This document shows positions 1 through 6,017 of a stretch of DNA of 6,017 nt, one piece after another. The notes beneath the pieces are model-generated. The model saw only the letters and a program-made list of their open reading frames with translations, did not search any database and had not been told where the DNA came from. The stretch is from Opitutales bacterium (lineage in GTDB: Bacteria > Verrucomicrobiota > Verrucomicrobiia > Opitutales > Opitutaceae). How positions within the stretch are numbered: the first letter of the stretch is position 1; each line of letters starts with the position of its first letter. The stretch spans positions 1 to 6,017 of the forward strand of contig JAJFLS010000134.1 in the NCBI GenBank assembly GCA_021772595.1, given 5' to 3'. A program made the translations under genes and the position numbers.

Positions 1-1
1 C

Positions 2-1534
<1,533 letters not shown>

Positions 1535-1550
1535 AATTCCTCGCCTCCCT

Positions 1551-1573
1551 GTAGACGCGATCGCCGATTGCGT
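1551..1573 (+). repeat. Solitary GTAG-footed REP-like hairpin (family 1)
   Basis: GTAG at 1551-1554 is followed directly by an 8-bp stem, ACGCGATC (1555-1562) pairing with GATTGCGT (1566-1573) with one G·T pair, around the 3-nt loop GCC. It lies 16 bp after the speA stop. The GTAG foot plus hairpin is the layout of REP sequences. There is no following T-tract, so it is not a textbook intrinsic terminator, although it may still affect the speA mRNA end. Confidence 0.6.
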
Positions 1574-1617
1574 ATCAAACCCGAGAGGCACAAAAACTGA
1601 AGTTTCAAGATACGGTT

Positions 1618-1737
1618 TTTGACCCTCTTGCGCCTTTTTGCGGCCATTAAATTCTTCTTCGTGTTTTCCGTGAACTTCGTGGGCGAAAAACAAATACTCT
1701 ATCTGCGTTAATCTGGACAATCTGCGGGCAAAAATAT
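1618..1737. repeat. Degenerate 9-10 nt periodic intergenic microrepeat
   Basis: Two small blocks of near-repeats stand here. The first is cttcgtg/ttccgtg/cttcgtg at 1657, 1666 and 1675 (period 9). The second is atctgcg/atctgga/atctgcg at 1701, 1711 and 1720 (period 9-10). On the minus strand the block reads as peptide HEVHGKHEEE, and the other block as degenerate 'cgcagatt' units. From memory, very similar stretches are scattered as decayed non-coding repeats in many environmental genomes. The rest of the gap (1574-1617) holds only a weak caaaaac/gtttttg inverted repeat at 1591-1597 and 1615-1621. Confidence 0.45.
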
Positions 1738-1761
1738 TTCGTAGCGGTGGCCCACACTAGC

Positions 1762-2166
1762 ATGCCCCAAACCAGCAACATAGTTTTCTACGACGGAAAC
1801 TGCGGATTCTGCGACACCACCGTTCGTTGGATCATGCGAATCGATTCCGCCAAAAAGATCCGCTACGCCCCGCTCCAAGGAGAAACCGCGAAAGCCCTCC
1901 TACCGCCCGAATTGCGAACCGAGGAAAACCTGAAGACGCTCGTCTACCTAGATCCCCAAGAACGCCTCTTCACGAAATCCACCGCCGTCATCGAGATCCT
2001 CGCCACCGTCGGCGGATTCTGGAAAACCGCCGCCGCCGCCAAGATCCTCCCCGAATCCCTACGCGACTCGCTCTACGACTCCATCGCCCGACGCCGCAGA
2101 AAACTCATCGCCAAAGAATCCTGCCCCCTCCCCACCGAAGAACAAAAATCCCGCAACCTGCCGTGA
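1762..2166 (+). CDS. DCC-family thiol-disulfide oxidoreductase (DUF393)
   Basis: A 134-residue protein of the DCC family (PF04134, formerly DUF393), a thioredoxin-like group of predicted thiol-disulfide oxidoreductases whose substrates are mostly unknown. The defining motif is at the N-terminus: YDGNCGFCD, with Asp11, Cys14 and Cys17 forming the DxxCxxC signature. Further family features follow: RYAPLQG near residue 35, a KSTAVIEIL segment around residue 75, a basic IARRRRKLI stretch and a closing CPLPTEE. Length is normal for the family. ATG 1762 is preferred because the motif begins ten residues later, as in relatives; an in-frame GTG at 1747 would add five residues but lies in a possible repeat remnant. 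There is no signal peptide, so it is probably cytoplasmic. It stands alone, convergent with the sulfatase gene downstream, and its role cannot be inferred from context. Confidence 0.88.
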   Translation: MPQTSNIVFYDGNCGFCDTTVRWIMRIDSAKKIRYAPLQGETAKALLPPELRTEENLKTLVYLDPQERLFTKSTAVIEILATVGGFWKTAAAAKILPESLRDSLYDSIARRRRKLIAKESCPLPTEEQKSRNLP

Positions 2167-2168
2167 TG

Positions 2169-2250
2169 GGTAGGGACTGACTGCCAGGCATCCGCGTCGG
2201 TTTGTTTCTGGATTAGGCAACGACGGACCGCCTGGCAGTCGGTCCCTACC
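2169..2250. repeat. Inverted pair of GTAG-footed REP-like units (family 2)
   Basis: The 21-nt arms 2169-2189 and 2230-2250 are inverted copies with one difference, which is a U·G pair in RNA. Each arm carries GTAG at its outer end (2170-2173 on plus, 2246-2249 on minus). The right unit, read on minus, is a clean REP: GTAG, GGACCG, a 9-nt loop, CGGTCC (2225-2249). The left unit has the decayed stem GGACTG/CATCC (2174-2193). The pair lies just after the stop of the DCC gene and could fold into one long hairpin between convergent genes. Confidence 0.75.
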
Positions 2251-2254
2251 TTTT

Positions 2255-2271
2255 CTCGAGCTTCGCTCGAG
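2255..2271. repeat. Short perfect hairpin, 7-bp stem
   Basis: CTCGAGC (2255-2261) and GCTCGAG (2265-2271) pair perfectly around a TTC loop. It sits between two REP-like elements in the convergent gap. A TTTT run precedes it on plus, which is the wrong side for a plus-strand terminator, and reading on minus it is followed by AAAA, so it is not a classical terminator in either direction. Confidence 0.5.
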
Positions 2272-2277
2272 CACTGG

Positions 2278-2302
2278 GTAGCGTCCGGGCGCCGTCCCGG
2301 AC
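2278..2302 (+). repeat. Solitary GTAG-footed REP-like hairpin (family 3)
   Basis: GTAG at 2278-2281, one spacer base, then a 7-bp perfect stem GTCCGGG (2283-2289) / CCCGGAC (2296-2302) with a 6-nt loop. It has the REP layout, but its stem is unrelated to the pair 30 bp upstream. It is 17 bp beyond the sulfatase stop codon on the minus strand. Confidence 0.6.
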
Positions 2303-2319
2303 AAACAACGCTCCCACCC

Positions 2320-3684
2320 CTACTCTGATTTCGTCGTCGGCAAACGTATATTCCCCAAAGCCGCCGGATTTTCCGCACGCGGCGCCCGACGCGCCAACTC
2401 CAACAGCTTCCCCACGATTTCCGGATGCGCGCTCGCCACATTTCGCGCCTCGCCAATGTCCTTGGATAAATCATACAGCTCGACTTCCTGCGACCCGCGA
2501 TCCTTCACGTACCCGTAGAACATCTGGCGATTCGGAAGCACAAGCTTCCAGTTTTTTCGCCGAACACCCTGCAACTCGGCACGAATGTAATAATAGAAAT
2601 GATCCCGAGCTCCCAGCTCGCTCTTGCCTCTCAAAAGCTCAGTCTGCACCACGCCATCAATCGCGCGGTCCTGCGGCAGCTCAAACCCAGCCAGCGCTGC
2701 GAAGGTCGGCATGAAATCCAAAGTCGAGAACAGCGCATCGCTCACGCTTCCCGCCGGAGTCTCTCCCGGCCAGCGAACCAAACAAGGCACCCGCACCCCG
2801 CCTTCGTAGCTCGATCCTTTCGCCCCGCGCAGCGGACCCGACTCTCCCCAAGCGATCGCCCCATCGTGCTTCGGACCCAGCGACTCAGGAAAATTGCTCC
2901 AAGGCCCGTTATCCGAAGTGAAGACGACCAACGTATCGTCGCGCAGACCGAGCTCATCGATCGCATCCAGCAAGCGGCCTGTGTGATAGTCGATCTCCTC
3001 GACCGTATCTCCATAAAGCCCGCCCTTCGACTTTCCCTTAAATTCCGGCGACGCGTCGATGACCGAATGCACCATCGTATGCGCCAGATACAGGAGAAAG
3101 GGCTCGTCCTTGTGATCTTCGAGAAACTCGATTCCCTTGTCCGTGTAGCGCTTCGTCAAACTCTCCATCTCATCGGTCCCGCCGATCGAATCGTTGTTCT
3201 CGTGAAAACTCACCTTTCCGCCATCGTTAGCGCCGAGCGTGCCCCAGTAATAATCGAAGCCCTGATTATTCGGCATGCGCTCGATAATGGCTTTCCGGTT
3301 GGACACGTCCCACTTCCCGATGCACCCCGTCGCGTAGCCGACCGACTGAAGCCGCTCCGCGAACGTGATCTCGCTCTCCGGCATACTCCAGCCGAGACTC
3401 CGCACAGGATAGCGACCCGTGAGAAGGGCCGACCGCGAAGGACCACAAACCGTCTGAGCATAGAAATTCGTGAAGCGCGTACCCTCCGTCGCCAACTCGT
3501 CGATACGCGGCGTCCGAATCGTCTCCGACCCGAAACACCCCAGATCCCCGTAGCCCATGTCGTCGATAAAAATGATCACGAAATTAGGCCGATCCGCCGA
3601 CTGAGCGAGCGACGCCAAACTGAATAGCAAAACGAAAGCGACAGCCGCCGACATAGATTTTGGGGTAGAGACGCGATGTTTCAT
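2320..3684 (-). CDS. Exported sulfatase, arylsulfatase type
   Basis: A 454-residue type I sulfatase that hydrolyses a sulfate ester, probably on a polysaccharide, outside the cytoplasm. The chosen ATG (3684) gives a signal peptide: basic MKHR start, hydrophobic AAVAFVLLFSLASLA, cleavage likely near AQSA|DRPN. Longer in-frame starts upstream would run through a repeat. The Ca-binding IDDMGYGD (Asp41, Asp42) is followed by CGPSRSALLTGR, in which Cys80 is the formylglycine precursor and Arg84 its partner; TSDNG (Asp258, Asn259) closes the metal site and Lys289 lies in GAKGSSYEGG. Histidines in AHTMVH (202, 206) are candidate active-site residues. The usual GKWH reads GKWD (124-126), a change at a position that normally carries a catalytic histidine. 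The architecture resembles arylsulfatase A and GALNS-like enzymes; substrate cannot be told. It is divergent from the next sulfatase. A formylglycine-generating enzyme is needed and is not present here. Confidence 0.93.
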   Translation of the reverse strand: MKHRVSTPKSMSAAVAFVLLFSLASLAQSADRPNFVIIFIDDMGYGDLGCFGSETIRTPRIDELATEGTRFTNFYAQTVCGPSRSALLTGRYPVRSLGWSMPESEITFAERLQSVGYATGCIGKWDVSNRKAIIERMPNNQGFDYYWGTLGANDGGKVSFHENNDSIGGTDEMESLTKRYTDKGIEFLEDHKDEPFLLYLAHTMVHSVIDASPEFKGKSKGGLYGDTVEEIDYHTGRLLDAIDELGLRDDTLVVFTSDNGPWSNFPESLGPKHDGAIAWGESGPLRGAKGSSYEGGVRVPCLVRWPGETPAGSVSDALFSTLDFMPTFAALAGFELPQDRAIDGVVQTELLRGKSELGARDHFYYYIRAELQGVRRKNWKLVLPNRQMFYGYVKDRGSQEVELYDLSKDIGEARNVASAHPEIVGKLLELARRAPRAENPAALGNIRLPTTKSE

Positions 3685-3690
3685 CGAAAT

Positions 3691-3794
3691 GTAGGAGCTT
3701 GTCATTGACCCCGACCTGTCGGGGCTTGCAAGCGATAACCCTTGCTGACAATACCGTGACCACAAAACGCATCGCTTGCAAGCGTGCTTCTACA
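3691..3794. repeat. REP-like inverted pair filling the divergent sulfatase gap (family 4)
   Basis: The right unit, read on minus from 3793 to 3771, has GTAG followed by a segment containing the 12-bp palindrome CGCTTGCAAGCG (3773-3784). The left unit begins GTAGGAGCTTG (3691-3701) and resumes as CTTGCAAGCGATAA (3725-3738). Between these halves lie 23 bases (3702-3724) with their own hairpin, CCCCGA/TCGGGG at 3709-3724. The 13-mer at 3724-3736 is repeated in perfect inversion at 3771-3783. The spacer 3739-3770 shows no promoter I could defend. The element starts 6 bp from one sulfatase start and ends 16 bp from the other. Confidence 0.65.
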
Positions 3795-3810
3795 ACCACA
3801 CTCCAAACGC

Positions 3811-5268
3811 ATGAACCTTCACAACTCTATCAAACTCATTACCGGCATCCTCGCCACCGTCGCGCTCGCCCTGACCCTGACCGCCGAGTCACCGAATATC
3901 GTCCTGATCGTTTCCGACGATCACGGCACCGACGCGCTCGGCTGCTACGGCAATCCAGTCATCCAAACCCCTGCTCTCGACGCGCTCGCAGCGGACGGCA
4001 CCCGTTTCAGCGACGCCAACTGTACCACCGCAAGCTGCAGCCCAAGTCGCTCCGTCATCTTGAGCGGTCTACACAATCATCGAAACGGCATGTACGGGCT
4101 CCAGCACACTTTCCACCACTACCAATCGTTCGACGACACCAAGAGCCTCCCTGTCGCGCTCTCGGAAAACGGATACCGCACCGCCCGCATCGGCAAGTTC
4201 CACATCGCCCCCGAATCGATTTACGCATTCGACACCGTGCTCTCCGCCGGCGCCGCCAACGATCCGAAGACCATCGGCCGCAGCCCCTACGAAATGGCCG
4301 AGCAATCTCGACCGATTATCGAAAGCGATGACTCGAAACCCTTCTTCCTCTACTACGCGACCGACGATCCGCACCGCTCCAACGCCTTCCTTCCCAACGG
4401 GCTCCCCACCTTCGACACCTATCCCGAGCCCAACCGCTTCGGCAACCAAGACGAAGGCTATCCCGGTATCCACCCCGTCACCTACAAGCCTGACGAAGTC
4501 ATCGTCCCTCCCTTTCTCCCGGACACCAAAGCCTGTCGAGCCGAAATCGCCGAATACTACCAATCTGTTTCGCGTCTCGACGAAGGCATCGGCCACCTCA
4601 TCTCGATCCTCAAAGCGGCCAACAAATACGACAACACGCTCATCATCTACATTTCCGACAACGGCATAGCCTTCGCCGGCGCGAAGACCACTCTCTACGA
4701 ACCCGGCATGAAGCTCCCCTGCATCGTCCGTGAACCGGGCCAATCCAAAACCGGACGAACCCAAGACGCCATGATATCCTGGGTCGATCTAGCTCCGACG
4801 ATTCTCGATTACGCCGGAGTCGATGTATCCAGCATCGAAACACACGGACGTTCCTTCCGAAAAGGTGTTAGCGGAAACCTGAAAGGCTGGGACGAAATCT
4901 ACGCCTCGCACTCCTTTCACGAAGTCACGATGTACTACCCCATGCGTGTCCTGAAAAACCGCCAGTACAAACTCATCTTCAACGTCGCGAGCGACCTCGA
5001 GTTCCCTCTCGCCAAAGACCTACTTCAGTCCCCAACCTGGGTCTCAATGCAAAAGCAAGGACTCGAGCTCTACGGCAAACGCACCCCCGAAGCCCTCCTC
5101 CATCATCCCCGAATCGAGCTTTACAACCTGAAAGCCGACCCCCACGAAACCATCAATTTGTCAGACAATCCTAAATACAAACAGATCCGCGACGAAATGA
5201 TCGCCAAGCTCCGAGCCTTCCAAACTAACACCAAAGACCCCTGGGCCATCAAATGGGAACGGGAGTAG
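3811..5268 (+). CDS. Exported SGSH-like sulfatase (heparan N-sulfatase family)
   Basis: A 485-residue type I sulfatase close in plan to N-sulfoglucosamine sulfohydrolase (human SGSH is 502 residues). ATG 3811 gives a signal peptide with hydrophobic core ILATVALALTLTA. Motifs in order: SDDHGTDALGCYGNP with metal ligands Asp36 and Asp37; CSPSRSVILSG with formylglycine precursor Cys76 and Arg80; then GLHNHRNGMYGLQH, matching SGSH's stretch after the catalytic cysteine; GKFHIAPES with Lys129 and His131; DDPHR (185-189); the VPPFLPDT and AEYYQSVSRLDEGIG segments typical of SGSH; SDNG with Asp283 and Asn284; and AKTTLYEPG with Lys292. The SGSH active-site histidine before DPHR is aspartate here (Asp185). 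It probably removes sulfate from a glycan, though N- versus O-sulfate specificity cannot be read from sequence. It diverges from the other sulfatase across a repeat-filled gap. GTG 3784 is a less likely start. Confidence 0.94.
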   Translation: MNLHNSIKLITGILATVALALTLTAESPNIVLIVSDDHGTDALGCYGNPVIQTPALDALAADGTRFSDANCTTASCSPSRSVILSGLHNHRNGMYGLQHTFHHYQSFDDTKSLPVALSENGYRTARIGKFHIAPESIYAFDTVLSAGAANDPKTIGRSPYEMAEQSRPIIESDDSKPFFLYYATDDPHRSNAFLPNGLPTFDTYPEPNRFGNQDEGYPGIHPVTYKPDEVIVPPFLPDTKACRAEIAEYYQSVSRLDEGIGHLISILKAANKYDNTLIIYISDNGIAFAGAKTTLYEPGMKLPCIVREPGQSKTGRTQDAMISWVDLAPTILDYAGVDVSSIETHGRSFRKGVSGNLKGWDEIYASHSFHEVTMYYPMRVLKNRQYKLIFNVASDLEFPLAKDLLQSPTWVSMQKQGLELYGKRTPEALLHHPRIELYNLKADPHETINLSDNPKYKQIRDEMIAKLRAFQTNTKDPWAIKWERE

Positions 5269-5289
5269 CCCATTACCGACAACCCAAAG

Positions 5290-5315
5290 GTAGGGCTGCT
5301 TATCCCTAAGCAGCC
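5290..5315 (+). repeat. GTAG-footed hairpin after the sulfatase stop (family 5)
   Basis: GTAG (5290-5293) leads into a perfect 9-bp stem GGCTGCTTA (5294-5302) / TAAGCAGCC (5307-5315) with a TCCC loop, 21 bp past the sulfatase stop. It could stall or protect the 3' end of that mRNA, but no T-run follows. The first bases, GGTAGGGCTG, recur inverted at 5510-5519. Confidence 0.65.
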
Positions 5316-5392
5316 GCAACTCGTCTCCATTATCAGCTGATCCCGCTCTGTGCATAGGCGTCAACTTAAGTGGGAATCGAGGACTCGCCGAG

Positions 5393-5466
5393 TGTAGGAG
5401 CCTGCTTGCAGGCGATTCATCCCTGGGCAATGGACGACGAAAATCGCCTGCAAGCAGGCTCCTACA
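5393..5466. repeat. Perfect REP-like inverted pair (family 6)
   Basis: Two 25-nt arms (5393-5417 and 5442-5466) are exact reverse complements separated by 24 bases. Each arm is itself a unit: T, GTAG (5394-5397; minus 5465-5462), GA, then the hairpin GCCTGC-TT-GCAGGC and GATT. It closely resembles the repeat between the sulfatases, where the stem is GCTTGC/GCAAGC instead. Perfect identity of the arms suggests a recent copy. Confidence 0.8.
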
Positions 5467-5528
5467 CATGGGATAAACGATAAGTTGACGCCTATGCGCT
5501 CAGCGGGACCAGCCCTACCATCATTCTC

Positions 5529-5687
5529 TCATCATGCTGGCGACCCGCAAGGCGGAACTCGAAGAGCGTAGACGGAAGCCATCATGTAGCGGCGAAGTCG
5601 CGTATCCTGCTTAAAACAAATAAGTAGTTGATTAACAGGATACCCGGCTCCGCCGCTACATGATGTCGCTATGCGACTGCATGATGA
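5529..5687. repeat. Nested inverted repeat with REP-like pair (family 7)
   Basis: The inner pair has 24-nt arms 5586-5609 and 5636-5659 with three differences, extended outward by CATCAT/ATGATG to 5580 and 5665. Each unit has GTAG at its outer end, then a 4-bp stem and 3-nt loop: CGGC-GAA-GTCG on the left, CGGC-GGA-GCCG on the right. The T/C difference in the stem keeps pairing (G·U versus G-C). Outer 9-nt arms TCATCATGC (5529-5537) and GCATGATGA (5679-5687) enclose it. A small GTCGC-TAT-GCGAC hairpin lies at 5665-5677. Confidence 0.7.
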
Positions 5688-5738
5688 ATCCGAAAAAACT
5701 AGCAGACAAACACCTCTTCCGACAGTCTAACAAACATC

Positions 5739-6017
5739 GTGCCTACCGTACTTGAGAATTTTGAACCGCTACTAATCGGACTGGGAATCGCCAGCGTCGT
5801 TATGTTTCTAGGATCCGTCATAGTCATCCCAATGATCATCGCCTACTTGCCCAGCGACTACTTCGTTCGAACCATCAAACCGCTGCGTGAACTGAGCCCA
5901 CTCCACATGCTTGGGCGCTGCTTGAAAAACGCGATCGGCGTTATCTTCCTCCTATCCGGCTTCGTCATGCTCTTCATTCCCGGCCAAGGAATCCTAACAA
6001 TCCTCCTCGGCCTCAGC
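5739..6017 (+). CDS. Small membrane protein with PGQG motif (3' partial)
   Basis: An open frame from GTG 5739 runs to the right edge (93 codons) and continues beyond it. An in-frame stop at 5700-5702 bounds the start; the next start is ATG 5802, which would cut the first membrane helix, so GTG is preferred. No clear ribosome-binding site is visible. Two hydrophobic segments are evident, about residues 11-37 (LLIGLGIASVVMFLGSVIVI onward) and 65-93, joined by a basic loop (residues 42-63). The second contains IPGQGILTILLGLS, which resembles the PGPGW-type small transmembrane proteins (PF09656), with Gln replacing the second Pro. Function of that group is unknown to me. It follows the repeat cluster and shows no link to the sulfatases. 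The coding call is fairly good; the family call is tentative. Confidence 0.65.
   Translation, partial: MPTVLENFEPLLIGLGIASVVMFLGSVIVIPMIIAYLPSDYFVRTIKPLRELSPLHMLGRCLKNAIGVIFLLSGFVMLFIPGQGILTILLGLS

Larger units (their letters stand above)
5289..5519. repeat. Three-level nested palindrome of inverted repeats
   Basis: Three concentric perfect inverted repeats share roughly one centre: outer 10-nt arms 5289-5298 / 5510-5519 (GGTAGGGCTG and its complement), middle 17-nt arms 5352-5368 / 5481-5497 (GCATAGGCGTCAACTTA), and inner 25-nt arms 5393-5417 / 5442-5466. Outside the middle arms, weaker pairing continues (5340-5347 with 5502-5508). GTAG stands at both outer ends and at both ends of the inner pair. 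No open frame of note lies inside. Confidence 0.7.

Noticed and set aside
1591..1621. caaaaac/gtttttg inverted repeat as a speA terminator
   Set aside because: 7-bp A/T-rich stem with a 17-nt loop; too weak to call a terminator.
1741..1761. GTAG at 1741 followed by CGGTGGCCCAC, possible further REP-like unit
   Set aside because: Only a 3-bp stem (GTG/CAC) can be formed; may be a decayed remnant but cannot be supported.
2599..3627. 342-codon open frame on plus, antisense to the first sulfatase
   Set aside because: Arg/His/Pro-rich composition typical of an antisense shadow; the minus strand encodes a sulfatase with all core motifs.
3674..3686. CGATG/CATCG hairpin over the first sulfatase's start codon
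   Set aside because: Five pairs arising from ATG-AAA-CAT codons; likely chance.
4069..4764. 231-codon open frame on minus inside the second sulfatase
   Set aside because: Gly/Val/Glu-rich shadow of the clear SGSH-like frame; no recognisable domain.
5269..5738. CRISPR array or small RNA gene in the repeat-rich gap
   Set aside because: Repeats are inverted and of different families, not regularly spaced direct repeats; no promoter or T-tract supports an RNA gene.

Overview
The window looks like a chromosomal stretch from a Gram-negative heterotroph, most likely of the Verrucomicrobiota (Opitutales-like) or another PVC lineage. This is inferred from two exported sulfatases side by side, a biosynthetic arginine decarboxylase, fairly GC-rich coding DNA, little sign of Shine-Dalgarno sites, and gene gaps packed with short palindromes. 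No rRNA, marker gene or database search supports the assignment, so it is tentative.

Layout. (1) 2-1534 (+): speA, arginine decarboxylase, with its start beyond the left edge. (2) 1535-1761: gap with a single GTAG-footed hairpin and a degenerate microrepeat block. (3) 1762-2166 (+): small DCC-family thiol-disulfide oxidoreductase. (4) 2167-2319: convergent gap with an inverted hairpin pair and two more hairpins. (5) 2320-3684 (-): exported sulfatase of the arylsulfatase type. (6) 3685-3810: 126-bp divergent gap almost filled by an inverted repeat pair. (7) 3811-5268 (+): exported sulfatase resembling N-sulfoglucosamine sulfohydrolase (SGSH). (8) 5269-5738: gene-free stretch of nested inverted repeats. 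(9) 5739-6017 (+): start of a small two-helix membrane protein that runs off the right edge.

The two divergent sulfatases probably act outside the cytoplasm on sulfated polysaccharides. Both carry the Cys-x-Pro-Ser-Arg motif that must be converted to formylglycine, so the cell needs a maturase, which is not in this window. SpeA (polyamine synthesis) and the DCC protein have no evident link to them.

The most notable pattern is in the gaps. At least seven hairpin families with different stem sequences share a GTAG tetranucleotide at the 5' foot, and several occur as inverted pairs with GTAG at both outer ends. This is the known architecture of REP/BIME repeats mobilised by REP-associated tyrosine transposases (RAYTs). 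So many families in 6 kb suggests several RAYT lineages in this genome. One pair fills the region between the divergent sulfatases, and another is nested inside two larger palindromes.
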